From the NCBI RefSeq assembly GCF_024807845.1, contig NZ_JANUEQ010000002.1:558001-622000 (forward strand): a stretch of 64,000 nucleotides of DNA, given 5' to 3'. This DNA comes from Klebsiella sp. BIGb0407 (GTDB lineage: Bacteria; Pseudomonadota; Gammaproteobacteria; Enterobacterales; Enterobacteriaceae). The notes beneath the pieces were generated by a model, which did no database searches, was not told where the DNA came from, and worked only from the letters and a program-made list of their open reading frames with translations. Position 1 is the stretch's first letter. Every line of letters starts with the position of its first letter. A program made the position numbers and the translations under genes. This document shows positions 7,186 through 17,104 of the stretch, one piece after another.

Positions 7186-8595
7186 CTATCTTACTGAACG
7201 CTGATTTTTTCTCGATAAAAAGAACCAGCCTATCCCCAATATAATGAACCATATCGGTGTCACGATAAGTGCCTCACGGGTGTCATCTTCCAGGGTTAAG
7301 AGCACCAGTACCGCCGCGAAGAACACCATGCAGACCCAGCACATCAGTTTGCCAAGCGGCATTTTATAGATAGAACTGGCGTGTAATTGAGGCCTGCGTT
7401 TACGGTAGACCAAATACGAACACAGAATGATAGTCCAGACGAACATAAACAGAATCGCGGATACGGTGGTTATCATCGTGAATGCGGAGATAACGTCTGG
7501 ATTCACATACAGCATCACCACGCCGCCCAGTAAACACATACAGGAGAAGGTTAACCCTTTTGCCGGGACAGAACGTTTAGATAACTTGGCAAAGGCTTTC
7601 GGCGCTACGCCATCCTGCGCCAGGCCATAGAGCATACGGCTGGTAGAAAAAATACCGCTGTTGGCTGAAGAGGCCGCTGATGTCAGAACCACAAAATTGA
7701 TGATACTTGCCGCTGCAGGTAAACCCACCAGCACAAACAGCTCAACAAACGGGCTCTTATCCGGAACCACTGAACTCCATGGCGTCACCGACATAATAAT
7801 AATCAGTGAAAAGACATAGAACATAATGATGCGTAATGGAATCGAGTTAATCGCGCGTGGCAGCGATTTTTCCGGATCCTTGGTTTCAGCGGCGGTCGTT
7901 CCCACCAGCTCAATACCGACAAAGGCAAAGATGGCTATCTGGAAGCCAGCAAAGAACCCGCTGAGCCCTTTCGGGAACCAGCCGCCATCATTCCAGAGGT
8001 TAGCGACAGAGGCTTCAACCCCTGATGGCGAATGAAAACTCGTCAGGATCATCGTAAGCCCGACAACTATCAGGGCGACAATGGCGACAATTTTGATCAT
8101 CGCAAACCAGAATTCCATCTCACCGAACATCTTCACGGTGACCAGATTCAGGCCCAGCAGCAGTAATATTACCGCTAAAGAAGCAATCCAGTCCGACAGC
8201 CCGGGAAACCAGAACTGCGCATAGGCGGTAATCGCGACAACGTCCGCCATTCCGGTTACCACCCAACAAAACCAATAGGTCCAGCCGGTAAAGTAACCCG
8301 CCCAAGGCCCGAGTAAATCTGCGGCAAAATCACTGAATGACTTATATTCAAGATTGGAGAGCAGCAGCTCCCCCATCGCTCGCATCACAAAGAACAGCAT
8401 AAAGCCGATTATCATATACACGAAGATAATCGACGGCCCGGCAAGGCTAATCGTTTTGCCTGACCCCATAAATAACCCGGTACCAATGGCTCCACCAATA
8501 GCAATCAGCTGAATATGCCGGTTAGTAAGATTACGTTGTAGCGATGGCTCGGCGGAAGCTCCCGCTTCACTCGAGCTTTTTATCTGGTTTCCCAT
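7186..8595 (-). CDS. cycA: D-serine/D-alanine/glycine:H+ symporter CycA
   Basis: The 469-residue APC-superfamily transporter (E. coli CycA is 470) has about twelve membrane spans. Its N-terminus is nearly identical to CycA from NLTNRHIQLIAIGGAIGTGL onward. It carries the APC consensus GGAIGTGLFMGSG in TM1 and FAGFQIAIFAFVGIELVG in TM6. It imports glycine, D-alanine, D-serine and D-cycloserine. The Shine-Dalgarno AGGGA precedes the ATG at 8595. In E. coli its mRNA is repressed by the sRNA GcvB with Hfq; this was not checked here. The neighbour order matches E. coli, apart from the rpn island and the ABC operon. Confidence 0.95.
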   Translation of the reverse strand: MGNQIKSSSEAGASAEPSLQRNLTNRHIQLIAIGGAIGTGLFMGSGKTISLAGPSIIFVYMIIGFMLFFVMRAMGELLLSNLEYKSFSDFAADLLGPWAGYFTGWTYWFCWVVTGMADVVAITAYAQFWFPGLSDWIASLAVILLLLGLNLVTVKMFGEMEFWFAMIKIVAIVALIVVGLTMILTSFHSPSGVEASVANLWNDGGWFPKGLSGFFAGFQIAIFAFVGIELVGTTAAETKDPEKSLPRAINSIPLRIIMFYVFSLIIIMSVTPWSSVVPDKSPFVELFVLVGLPAAASIINFVVLTSAASSANSGIFSTSRMLYGLAQDGVAPKAFAKLSKRSVPAKGLTFSCMCLLGGVVMLYVNPDVISAFTMITTVSAILFMFVWTIILCSYLVYRKRRPQLHASSIYKMPLGKLMCWVCMVFFAAVLVLLTLEDDTREALIVTPIWFIILGIGWFFLSRKNQRSVR

Positions 8596-9035
8596 GTTTG
8601 TTTCCCTGTACCTGTCTGATTTCAGGCTCTGATGGCCTTATTATTACGGTTTTTATCGCTGTATTAAGGATTAAACCCTGTTGATAGTAGGTAGTAATCG
8701 ACAAGTTGAATACTGATAACAAGCCGGAATGTTAATTTTTTGTTATTTCTGGCTACGGGTTCTCACTTGCATTGCAAGCTATAGAATCTTTCAGCATAAA
8801 AGATAACGAGTCAAAACAAATTAACCTCTCTGAATCTATAAGCTATTTTTCATATGACAGCCGCCCCCTGCCAGTAACACTTCCGTATCAATTTGCGAAC
8901 AATTCACCAAGTTAAGTTAATTTTTAAACATCGTTAGTCATTTTTCTTAGTTCTCATCCTTTATCGATTGCGATGTTATGGAACTCAAGTCGCAGATAGC
9001 GCCGTAACTCGCCGGATCATATAAAGGAAAATACC
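8596..9035. other. Divergent regulatory spacer between cycA and the ABC/monooxygenase operon
   Basis: This 440-bp AT-rich spacer separates two divergent operons and must hold both promoters. An AAAGGAAAA Shine-Dalgarno precedes the start at 9036. No open frame, strong palindrome or clear activator site was recognised, and no regulator gene accompanies the operon. Confidence 0.5.
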
Positions 9036-10661
9036 ATGCCATTATTCCCTCGTCGTAACCTGCTGGCCCATAGTCTGGCGCTGGCTACCACTTTAACGAC
9101 ATTGAATAGCTTTGCCGCCCCAGTCAAAGGGGGGGATTTGGTTTATCTGGAACAGCAGGCACATACCAACCTGTACCCGCCTGCCGGCGGGTTTTATCCT
9201 AACGGCGGGATCCTGAACCAAATTACTGACAAGCTGACCTGGCAAAACCCAAAAACACTCGAGGTTGAGCCCTGGATAGCAGAGTCCTGGACCAGTAACC
9301 CGGATAAAACGGAATACACCTTTAAATTACGTCCGGGGGTCACTTTCTCTGACGGCACCCCGCTGGATGCCGCTGCGGTTGCAAAAAACTTTGATACCTA
9401 CGGGCTGGGTAATAAGGCACTACGTTTACCCGTTTCCGAAGTGATTAATAACTATGACCACAGTGAAGTTATCGACCCCCTGACGGTGAAGTTCTACTTT
9501 AAAAAACCCTCACCCGGTTTCCTGCAAGGAACTGCAACTATCGGTTCCGGACTAGTGTCAGTAAAAACTCTCGGCCGCAGTTTTGATGAGCTGGGTGATG
9601 CCCGCAATATTATCGGCTCCGGCCCATTTGTGGTTCAAAATGAAGTACTGGGACGAGAAGTGGACTTAGCGGCCCGTAAAGACTACCAGTGGGGGCCGAA
9701 AAATAGTCCTCAGCAAGGCCCGGCTAACCTCGATAGCATCAAGATCCTCGTGACGCCGGAAGACAGTGTACGTATTGGCGCTTTACTCGCAGGACAAGCC
9801 GATTTTATTCGTCAGATCCAGGCTTATGATGAAAAACAGGCCAGCGATCAAAATTTCCCAGTTTATGCCGCGCCGACCCGTGGGATTAATGATGGTATCG
9901 CTTTACGCCCTGATAACCCATTAGTCTCTGATTTACGTGTACGTCAGGCCCTGTTGCACGGCACCAATGCCCAGCAAATTGCCGATACCCTCTTCTCACC
10001 CAACTATCCGGTTGCCACGTCTGTTGTAGCCACCACCGCGGCAGGCTATGTCGATCTGCGCGACCAGTTGAAATACGATCCGGCTCTCGCCAATAAACTC
10101 CTGGATGAAGCTGGCTGGAAAAAAGGCAGCAACGGCCTGCGTGAAAAAGACGGTAAGACTCTGAGCCTGACTATCTATGAGTCCCTGCCTCAGCCACAGA
10201 ATAAAGAAGTCTTACAGCTGGTTGCCCAGCAGTGGAAACCCCTGGGTGTCGGTCTGACTATTCGTTCAGGAGACGCCGGTAGCCATGCGATTGATACTGT
10301 CGATCCACAAAAAACGCCGGTCCATGTCATTGAGGTGGGGCGTGCCGATCCTGATGTGATTAAAAGTCAGTTTCACCCCGCTAACCGCGACGCGTTACTG
10401 CAAAAAGGCGGGCTCAGCGGTAGTTCGCAGTTCAGTGATGACAAGCTGAATAACCTACTGGTCGGTATATCTTCTGAAGTCGATCCGCAGAAACGACTGA
10501 CATTGGCAGGGGATGCTCAACGCTATCTGCTGGAACAGGCCTACGTCATTCCTATTTTTGAAGAACCTCAGGTCTATGCCGGCTCCCCTGCGTTAAAAGG
10601 TATTGCCTTTGAAGCCGTCGGTCGCCCGTCCTTCTATACCGCCTGGCTTGAGAAAAACTAG
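9036..10661 (+). CDS. Periplasmic substrate-binding protein of a peptide-type ABC importer (KPN_01854-like)
   Basis: The 541-residue SBP_bac_5-type protein has a signal peptide (basic MPLFPRRN, a hydrophobic core, cleavage likely after SFA at residue 27). Family hallmarks follow, such as PWIAESWTSNPD and YTFKLRPGVTFSDGTPLDAAAV. It should deliver a peptide-like or other small ligand to the two permeases encoded next, 10 bp away. The downstream luciferase-like and CMD genes match the locus type named for Klebsiella KPN_01854-01859. That context argues for scavenging a specific organic compound rather than general dipeptides. The ligand is unknown. Confidence 0.88.
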   Translation: MPLFPRRNLLAHSLALATTLTTLNSFAAPVKGGDLVYLEQQAHTNLYPPAGGFYPNGGILNQITDKLTWQNPKTLEVEPWIAESWTSNPDKTEYTFKLRPGVTFSDGTPLDAAAVAKNFDTYGLGNKALRLPVSEVINNYDHSEVIDPLTVKFYFKKPSPGFLQGTATIGSGLVSVKTLGRSFDELGDARNIIGSGPFVVQNEVLGREVDLAARKDYQWGPKNSPQQGPANLDSIKILVTPEDSVRIGALLAGQADFIRQIQAYDEKQASDQNFPVYAAPTRGINDGIALRPDNPLVSDLRVRQALLHGTNAQQIADTLFSPNYPVATSVVATTAAGYVDLRDQLKYDPALANKLLDEAGWKKGSNGLREKDGKTLSLTIYESLPQPQNKEVLQLVAQQWKPLGVGLTIRSGDAGSHAIDTVDPQKTPVHVIEVGRADPDVIKSQFHPANRDALLQKGGLSGSSQFSDDKLNNLLVGISSEVDPQKRLTLAGDAQRYLLEQAYVIPIFEEPQVYAGSPALKGIAFEAVGRPSFYTAWLEKN

Positions 10662-10671
10662 GGAGCGATGA

Positions 10672-11616
10672 ATGATACGTTATCTGGCTGGCCGATTGGG
10701 CCAGGCAATACTGGTGTTATGGGCGGCCTATAGCCTGTCGTTCATCCTGCTACAGTTTTTGCCTGCTGATGCGATTTTGATTAAATTTCAAAGCCCGGAC
10801 TTAGGGCTAAGTGCGGCACAAATTCAGGATATTCGTGCCGCCTATGGCGACAATACCCCGGTCTGGCAGCAATATCTGACTACCCTTGGCAATATGCTGC
10901 GCGGAGACTTTGGGTATTCCGTTGAAGCAGGCGTCTCTGTCAGCCAGCTTATCAGTACTAATCTGCCGCCGACACTGCGGCTGGCAGCTTTGGGTTTTAT
11001 CTCAGCTATTGTGCTGGCCGTGATTATTGCAGCCGCTTCAACCCTGACACCCCTGCGCTGGCTACGGTCTCTGTTTGCTAATCTTCCCGCGCTGTTTATT
11101 GCCGTACCCACCTTCTGGCTGGGGATTGCCCTGATTCAACTGTTTTCCTTCCACTGGCGGCTAATTCCGGTGATTAACCCGGGTTTCTGGCAAGGGCTCG
11201 TCCTGCCGGTTGCCACACTGGCCGTGCCTATCAGTGCCCCGCTGGCGCAGCTATTAATGCGCAGTATCGATCAGGTATTAACTCAACCCTATGTCGCCGT
11301 TGCCCGGGCCAAAGGAGGAAGCCATGCCGGAGTATTATGGCGACATGTCGCCCGTAACGCCTTATTACCGGTGCTGACTGTAGCGGGATTATTACTGGGC
11401 GAATTAATTGCCGGAGCGTTAGTCACCGAAACCGTATTTGGTTTAAACGGACTGGGGCAACTGACGCAACGGGCGGTGAATAATCAGGATGGTGCGGTGT
11501 TACAAGCCGTCGTGATGATCTCAGCCCTGAGCTTTGTAGTGATTAATTTACTGGTTGATCTGATTTATCCCTTACTCGATCCGCGTCTCAAGTCTATTCG
11601 GGGAGTAACCGCATGA
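10672..11616 (+). CDS. ABC transporter permease, DppB type
   Basis: The 314-residue membrane protein has six predicted spans and the DppB/OppB signature. This comprises the N-terminal motif IRYLAGRLGQAILVLWAAYSL, a periplasmic segment (VWQQYLTTLGNMLRGDFGYS), and the ATPase-contact EAA loop (YVAVARAKGGSHAGVLWRHV). It forms the membrane channel with the next gene product. The start overlaps nothing upstream (10-bp gap with a GGGAG site), while its stop overlaps the next start by 4 bp, indicating translational coupling. Confidence 0.9.
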   Translation: MIRYLAGRLGQAILVLWAAYSLSFILLQFLPADAILIKFQSPDLGLSAAQIQDIRAAYGDNTPVWQQYLTTLGNMLRGDFGYSVEAGVSVSQLISTNLPPTLRLAALGFISAIVLAVIIAAASTLTPLRWLRSLFANLPALFIAVPTFWLGIALIQLFSFHWRLIPVINPGFWQGLVLPVATLAVPISAPLAQLLMRSIDQVLTQPYVAVARAKGGSHAGVLWRHVARNALLPVLTVAGLLLGELIAGALVTETVFGLNGLGQLTQRAVNNQDGAVLQAVVMISALSFVVINLLVDLIYPLLDPRLKSIRGVTA

Positions 11617-12473
11617 GCACCGTTGATATTAATACCCCACTCGCCAGCCGCTCCTCGCGCCGCTTATTAAGAGTAAATCTCGAGGTTCAACCCGGCTTAT
11701 GGCTGGCCTGGTTTATCGTCCTGCTGGTTGCCAGTTGGGCTCTATTCCCTGGGTTATTTACCCACTATAGCCCGACAGAAGGTCTGCCCGGCGCGCAACG
11801 ACTTGCGCCTCAGGCAGGGCACTGGTTAGGCACCGATCAGTTAGGGCGTGACCTTTATGCACGTATTGTCTGGGGAGCTTCCCATTCTCTTTCCGGTGCT
11901 CTGGTCGCGGTTGCTCTGGGCCTGATTGTCGGCGTTGCCCTTGGCTTAATTGCCGGTGCAACTGGTGGTAAAACAGAAAATATTCTGATGCGTGGTGTCG
12001 ATGTCCTGCTCGCTATTCCAGGCCTGTTACTCTCTCTGAGTATCATTATTCTGCTGGGGTTTGGCACCGTGAATGCGGCGATTGCGGTAGGGATTACCTC
12101 AGTCGCTAACTTCACCCGTCTGGCACGGGCGGAAGTGGTGCGTATACGCCATCTCGATTATGTCGAAGCGGCCATTGGCAGTGGAGCCACCTTTTACCAG
12201 GTCCTGTGGCGGCATATTCTGCCCAATGCCATGACGTCGGTATTTGCCTTTGCAGCCCTGCAATTCGGTAGCGCGATTCTGGCACTGTCCACCTTAAGTT
12301 TTCTCGGTTATGGCACACCTCCCCCAACGCCTGAATGGGGATTACTGATAGCTGAAGGGCGTAACTATCTGGCAACCGCATGGTGGTTATCCACTTTCCC
12401 GGGTCTGGTCGTCGTCGCGGTGGTATTAGCGGTTAATCGTCTGAGTCACCATTTTGCCAGGAGAAATCCATGA
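11613..12473 (+). CDS. ABC transporter permease, DppC type
   Basis: The 286-residue permease has the DppC/OppC features: a first membrane span near residues 30-50, the conserved segment HWLGTDQLGRDLYARIVWG, and an EAA loop (YVEAAIGSGATFYQVLWRHILPN). It pairs with the DppB-type subunit encoded just upstream. The start codon overlaps the previous stop in an ATGA, and its own stop overlaps the ATPase start the same way. Full length. Confidence 0.9.
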   Translation: MSTVDINTPLASRSSRRLLRVNLEVQPGLWLAWFIVLLVASWALFPGLFTHYSPTEGLPGAQRLAPQAGHWLGTDQLGRDLYARIVWGASHSLSGALVAVALGLIVGVALGLIAGATGGKTENILMRGVDVLLAIPGLLLSLSIIILLGFGTVNAAIAVGITSVANFTRLARAEVVRIRHLDYVEAAIGSGATFYQVLWRHILPNAMTSVFAFAALQFGSAILALSTLSFLGYGTPPPTPEWGLLIAEGRNYLATAWWLSTFPGLVVVAVVLAVNRLSHHFARRNP

Positions 12474-14089
12474 CAGCGCCACTATTGAAAATTAATGATC
12501 TGAATATTGCCTGGCGACAACAGAGAACCCACAAACGGGTGGTACATGATGTCTCCTTTGAGCTCAATGCCGGGGAAGTGCTGGCGCTGGTCGGTGAATC
12601 CGGCTCAGGTAAAACAACGCTTGCTCAGTCTATTATTGGCTTACTCGGTGAAAACGGCATTATTGAGTCAGGTGAAATTCAACTTAACGGACAGCCAATT
12701 AGCCGCTGGTCCGAGCGTCAGCTTGATGGCTTACGCGGTGCCAGTATTAGCCTGATCCCACAAGATCCAGGCAGTGCATTAAACCCGGTCAAAACCATAG
12801 GCGAGCAAGTGGCTGAGGTTTTGAAACTTCATACCCGGATACCGAAATCGCTGCGCGATGCACAGGTTGTATCATTGCTGGAAAAAGTCGGCCTGAGCCA
12901 CCCCGCCCAACGGGTGAATCAATATCCGCACCAGCTTTCCGGCGGCATGAAACAACGGGTACTGATAGCTATGGCCATCGCCCTCAAGCCATTACTGATT
13001 ATTGCCGACGAACCCACCAGCGCACTGGATGTCACGGTTCAAAAACGTATCCTCGATTTGCTGGATAATTTGCGCCGTGAGTCCGGCACTGCGGTGTTAT
13101 TTGTTACCCATGATCTGGCGCTGGCAGCTCAACGAGCTGACCGAATAATGGTATTCCGGGATGGGCGAATTCAGGAAGCAGGGCCGACTGCTGAAGTGGT
13201 ATTACGCCCACAGAGCGCCTATACCCGACAACTGTTTGCTGATGCACCGGGATTATCGCAAACGCTTCGTCCCTGGCCGGTAACAGCCTCACATACCGCC
13301 GCGATTGAAATTGATAACCTCAGTCAGAGCTTTTCACTCGGTAAAGGCAATGAACAAACGCTTCAAGTGCTGGATGGCGTCTCGCTTCGCGTTGAGAGAG
13401 GTACGACTCATGCCTTAGTCGGTGAGTCCGGTTCGGGTAAGTCGACTCTGGCTCGTATTCTGCTCGGCTTTCAGAGACCGGATGCCGGTCGTGTGTTAAT
13501 TGATGGTATCGACACCACACATCTCAGTTCAGAAGCCCGTCGTCAGCTACGGCAGAAAATTCAGCTGGTCTATCAGAACCCCTTTGCTTCGCTTGATCCG
13601 AGCCAGACGTTATTCCAGGTGATTGAAGAACCGCTGAAAAATTTCGGAAAGTTATCGAAGGCTGAACGTCGTGCAAAAGTTGAAGCCATTACCCATAGGG
13701 TTGCACTCCCGCTTGAGATTCTAACGCGTAAACCACGTGAGCTCTCTGGAGGACAACGCCAGCGCGTGGCGATAGCCCGGGCACTGATACTTGAACCGCA
13801 AATTTTAGTGCTCGATGAAGCGACCTCTGCATTAGATGTCACGGTTCAGGCTCAGATCCTGCAATTACTCGACAATCTTCAGCAGCAACTGGGCTTGAGC
13901 TATCTGTTTATTTCCCACGATCTGGCAACAGTACGTCAGCTGGCACACAGCGTCTCGGTACTGCAATCCGGAAAATTAGTCGATAGCGGCCAGATAGCGG
14001 ATGTCTTTAACTCCCCAGCCAGTGATTACACCCGACAATTACTGAATGCTATTCCCACGATATCAGTCACTGAAAGGAGCGTCGCATGA
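12470..14089 (+). CDS. Fused dual-domain ABC ATPase (DppD-DppF type)
   Basis: The 539-residue protein carries two complete ATPase domains, so it replaces separate DppD and DppF subunits. Domain 1 has Walker A GESGSGKT (42-49), signature LSGGMKQR and Walker B LLIIADEP. Domain 2 has a second GESGSGKS near residue 318, signature LSGGQRQR and Walker B ILVLDEA. It energises the importer encoded by the two genes before it. The start and stop both form ATGA overlaps. This fused arrangement is common in peptide/nickel-type and glutathione-type importers. Confidence 0.9.
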   Translation: MTAPLLKINDLNIAWRQQRTHKRVVHDVSFELNAGEVLALVGESGSGKTTLAQSIIGLLGENGIIESGEIQLNGQPISRWSERQLDGLRGASISLIPQDPGSALNPVKTIGEQVAEVLKLHTRIPKSLRDAQVVSLLEKVGLSHPAQRVNQYPHQLSGGMKQRVLIAMAIALKPLLIIADEPTSALDVTVQKRILDLLDNLRRESGTAVLFVTHDLALAAQRADRIMVFRDGRIQEAGPTAEVVLRPQSAYTRQLFADAPGLSQTLRPWPVTASHTAAIEIDNLSQSFSLGKGNEQTLQVLDGVSLRVERGTTHALVGESGSGKSTLARILLGFQRPDAGRVLIDGIDTTHLSSEARRQLRQKIQLVYQNPFASLDPSQTLFQVIEEPLKNFGKLSKAERRAKVEAITHRVALPLEILTRKPRELSGGQRQRVAIARALILEPQILVLDEATSALDVTVQAQILQLLDNLQQQLGLSYLFISHDLATVRQLAHSVSVLQSGKLVDSGQIADVFNSPASDYTRQLLNAIPTISVTERSVA

Positions 14090-15132
14090 CCATTAAACGA
14101 CTCGGTTTCTTTACTCGCCTGTTGGACAATGTTCCTGCCAGTGAGCGTTACCGTTTAGCCGCAGAGCAAATTATCCACGCTGAACGGCAAGGATTTGATA
14201 CCGCATGGGTGGCTCAGCACCACTTCCACGAAGCGGAAGGCGGACTGCCTGCTCCACTGGTATTTTTAAGCTACCTTGCGGCTCAAACTCAGCAAATAGG
14301 CCTTGGAACAGGAATTATCACACTACCAATGGAGTCCGCACTGCGCGTGGCAGAAGACTCTGTGGTGCTGGATTTACTCAGCAAAGGACGTCTGGAGCTA
14401 GGCGTGGGATCGGGCGGCACTCCAAGTTCATTTCCTGCATTTGGGCTACAAAGCAGTGAACGTGGCACAGCATACGCTGAAAATCTGACGCTATTGCGCG
14501 CGGCGCTGAACGATGAACCTCTGTCCGGCACAGATAATCATCTCTATCCATCCTCGCCTCAGCTTGCACGACGTATCTGGCAGGCAACCTTTTCGGTTGA
14601 TGGCGGTGCCCGGGCAGGTAAAGCTGGCGACGGCTTAATGCTATCCCGAACTCAGCCGCGCGCGGCTGATGCCCTCGATGCACCGCTCGATTTTATTCAG
14701 AACCCGATCATTGATGCCTATCTTGATGCCCTTCCTGAGGGTGTTGAGCCCCGGATCCTCGCCTCACGTACCGGGTTTGTGACTGACGACGGCGAACTGG
14801 CACGGCAATTAGCGGTGCCGGGTTTGCGCCAGCAGGCAGAACAGTTCCAGCTTCAGGGATACAGGCTTTCAGGAAATAACCTCGATGATCATATTGCCCT
14901 GTTTGATGTGCATCTCGGTGATGCCCGACAGGTTATCGCCTCATTAGAGCGGGACAGTACTTTATCCCGAGTCACCGATTTATCGTTTCAGGTTCACTCT
15001 ATCGATCCGCCCCATGCTTATATTTTGCGATCCATCGAACTGCTGGCACAGCAGGTAGCCCCGGCATTCGGCTGGACAAGTCATGGGACACGTTCCACCC
15101 GTACGCCGACACCCACTAAGGAGACAGCATGA
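14086..15132 (+). CDS. Putative FMN-dependent luciferase-like monooxygenase (KPN_01858 family)
   Basis: The 348-residue protein belongs to the bacterial luciferase-like (LLM) TIM-barrel fold: FDTAWVAQHHF, LGTGIITLPMESALRVAEDSVVLDLLSKGRLELGVGSG across the first half. LLM enzymes use reduced FMN and O2 to oxidise or cleave organic substrates, often C-S or C-N bonds. It is co-transcribed with an ABC importer and a CMD protein, which suggests the imported compound is its substrate. No flavin reductase is encoded alongside, so reduced FMN would have to come from elsewhere. Function within the locus type is uncharacterised to my knowledge. Confidence 0.85.
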   Translation: MTIKRLGFFTRLLDNVPASERYRLAAEQIIHAERQGFDTAWVAQHHFHEAEGGLPAPLVFLSYLAAQTQQIGLGTGIITLPMESALRVAEDSVVLDLLSKGRLELGVGSGGTPSSFPAFGLQSSERGTAYAENLTLLRAALNDEPLSGTDNHLYPSSPQLARRIWQATFSVDGGARAGKAGDGLMLSRTQPRAADALDAPLDFIQNPIIDAYLDALPEGVEPRILASRTGFVTDDGELARQLAVPGLRQQAEQFQLQGYRLSGNNLDDHIALFDVHLGDARQVIASLERDSTLSRVTDLSFQVHSIDPPHAYILRSIELLAQQVAPAFGWTSHGTRSTRTPTPTKETA

Positions 15133-16220
15133 GTCACCCAGATTTACTCAACCAACTGGCAGAAATTATCCCCGGCAGCGCTCTGTTGGAGGCCCGTGAA
15201 ACCCGTCATGCGTCTACGATACATGCACAAGGAAGCTATCAGGCTTTATTTGGTGAGGACAGCGTCAGTGGTTTGACCCTCACTGAACGTTTGCTTCTGG
15301 CAAAACAGGTTGCTGAGTGGCATGAAGATACCCAGCTTGCCGAACATTATCATCAGCGCATTGCAGGAAAGCCTGCAAGCAGTCGCTTTGCGGCCCTGCT
15401 CGACCATGCAGAGCGCCTGAGCTTTCAGCCGGTGCAGGCAAGTTCGGTAGGAATAGAAGCCTTGCTCGAAGCCGGGTTCAATGAAGAAGAGATAGTCACC
15501 TTATCGCAGATCATTGGTTTTGTGGCTTTCCAGAGCCGTCTGCTACGCGGTTTGCGTTTACTCGGTGGCAAATCGGTTAGCGGTGAACAAGAACGCATTC
15601 CCGGTGCAGGAGAATGGCATCACCAACCCCATACTCTGAGTGACAAATCAGCACCCCAGGCATTTACTCAGGCCGAATTAGGCTGGGAAGCCTGGTTACC
15701 GGCAAAAGCCTTTAGCGAGTTTAATCCTGATGAACAAGAAACCCTGAAGCGTTTTGGCCATCAGGACTCTGATTATTTCCGCTTACTGGGGCGTAACCTC
15801 CCGGTACTGGAACAACGAACCCTGACCGATAAAGGCATATTCTTTACGCCAGGCGGCCTGCCACGGGCTGAGCGAGAACTTGCCGCAACTATCGCAAGCA
15901 AGATCAATGGCTGTATCTTTTGTGCCTCGGTACACGCCCGAAAAGCAGGACAACTGGCCAAGCAGAGCGAGGCTATCGATAAGCTGCTGGCGATTCAGCC
16001 GGGCCTGCAATTAAGTGAAGGCCAGTCTTTACGCTGGCAGGCAGAAATCAATTTTTCAGCCGCACTTTCAGCAACCCCAGCCACGGCCAGCGCACAACAG
16101 GTAGCGGTTCTGAGAGAACAAGGTCTGAGTGAGTTAGAACTGCTGGATTTAGTACAGTCGACGGCATTTTTTGCCTGGGCTAACCGTCTGATGCTGACTC
16201 TGGGCGAACCCTTTAATTAA
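15129..16220 (+). CDS. Two-domain CMD (AhpD-like) protein, Avi_7170/Avi_7169-type fusion
   Basis: The 363-residue protein joins two carboxymuconolactone-decarboxylase-like helical domains. The N-terminal one (about 1-150) has no CxxC. The C-terminal one (about 185-363) has Cys262-x-x-Cys265 with His269 (CIFCASVHA), the AhpD-type redox and proton-relay motif. I recall families in which these halves are separate adjacent proteins. An alkylhydroperoxidase-like role fits, perhaps removing peroxide leaked by the flavin monooxygenase, but that is inference. It is last in the operon and is followed by a strong terminator. Confidence 0.8.
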   Translation: MSHPDLLNQLAEIIPGSALLEARETRHASTIHAQGSYQALFGEDSVSGLTLTERLLLAKQVAEWHEDTQLAEHYHQRIAGKPASSRFAALLDHAERLSFQPVQASSVGIEALLEAGFNEEEIVTLSQIIGFVAFQSRLLRGLRLLGGKSVSGEQERIPGAGEWHHQPHTLSDKSAPQAFTQAELGWEAWLPAKAFSEFNPDEQETLKRFGHQDSDYFRLLGRNLPVLEQRTLTDKGIFFTPGGLPRAERELAATIASKINGCIFCASVHARKAGQLAKQSEAIDKLLAIQPGLQLSEGQSLRWQAEINFSAALSATPATASAQQVAVLREQGLSELELLDLVQSTAFFAWANRLMLTLGEPFN

Positions 16221-16240
16221 TATTCTGCGTTTTATTCAAT

Positions 16241-16266
16241 AAAAATGGCCCAAAAGGGCCATTTTT
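16241..16266. terminator. Bidirectional terminator between the CMD gene and fklB
   Basis: Perfect 11-bp arms (16241-16251 and 16256-16266) surround an AAAA loop. The stem has GGGCC at its core and A/T runs on both sides, so it can stop both converging transcripts. Confidence 0.85.
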
Positions 16267-16289
16267 ATTGGGCGTTTGAAAATGAAAGG

Positions 16290-16910
16290 CTAGACGATAT
16301 CTAACAGTTCAACTTCAAATACCAGGGTACTGAATGGTGGGATAGAAGCACCGGCACCACGCTCGCCATAAGCGAGGTTATAAGGGATAGTCAGTTCCCA
16401 TTTAGAGCCAACAGGCATCAATGTCAGCGCTTCAATCCAGCCAGCGATAACACCATTAACCGGGAACTCAGCAGGCTCACCACGCTGTACAGAACTGTCG
16501 AATACGGTGCCATCTACCAGTTTACCTGTGTAGTGGACACGGACATGATCGGTACGGGCAGGAATAGTGCCTTCACCCTGAGTCAGCACGCGGAATTGCA
16601 GGCCTGATTCAGTGCTGTTCACGCCTTCTTTCTGCGCGTTAGCTTCCAGGTACTTCTGGCCTTCAACAGCTAGCTCTTTTTGACGTTCCTGACGTACTGC
16701 ATCAGCGCGTTCATGCACTTCGCGCAGAGCGCGATGAACCACGTCTACTGGTACTACTGGAGTATTACCTTCCAGTGCGTCAGTCAGGCCAGCCAGCAGA
16801 GCTTCTGGCAGTAAACCTTCTAAGCCAGATTCACTCAGTTGTTGACCTATCTGTAAACCAATACCGTAGCTTGCTTGTGCTTCAACGCTGTCAAAAGCAG
16901 GAGTTGTCAT
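16290..16910 (-). CDS. fklB: FKBP-type peptidyl-prolyl isomerase FklB (FKBP22)
   Basis: The 206-residue protein equals the E. coli FklB length. An N-terminal helical dimerisation region (about 1-90, rich in Glu/Arg/Lys from residue 60) precedes a C-terminal FKBP domain (about 110-206). FKBP motifs include [38 protein letters not shown] and [23 protein letters not shown]. It catalyses cis-trans isomerisation of Xaa-Pro bonds; no signal peptide was seen. Position before ytfB and the rplI operon is as in E. coli. Confidence 0.95.
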   Translation of the reverse strand: MTTPAFDSVEAQASYGIGLQIGQQLSESGLEGLLPEALLAGLTDALEGNTPVVPVDVVHRALREVHERADAVRQERQKELAVEGQKYLEANAQKEGVNSTESGLQFRVLTQGEGTIPARTDHVRVHYTGKLVDGTVFDSSVQRGEPAEFPVNGVIAGWIEALTLMPVGSKWELTIPYNLAYGERGAGASIPPFSTLVFEVELLDIV

Positions 16911-17104
16911 GAATTATCCTTTTGAGGGTTTGAATATCAGCGGCAAGCATAACAGCGTTATACCTGCCCGGTAAAATGCAATTGACCCGCAGGTGCTAAA
17001 ACAGGAACAATGTGTTCTACAGGCTCAGTGCGTTTAAATTTTTTAAAATGCATAAGGCAGTCAGCACTATTTAATGGATTTATGAGCATATGAGGAGGTT
17101 AGCG

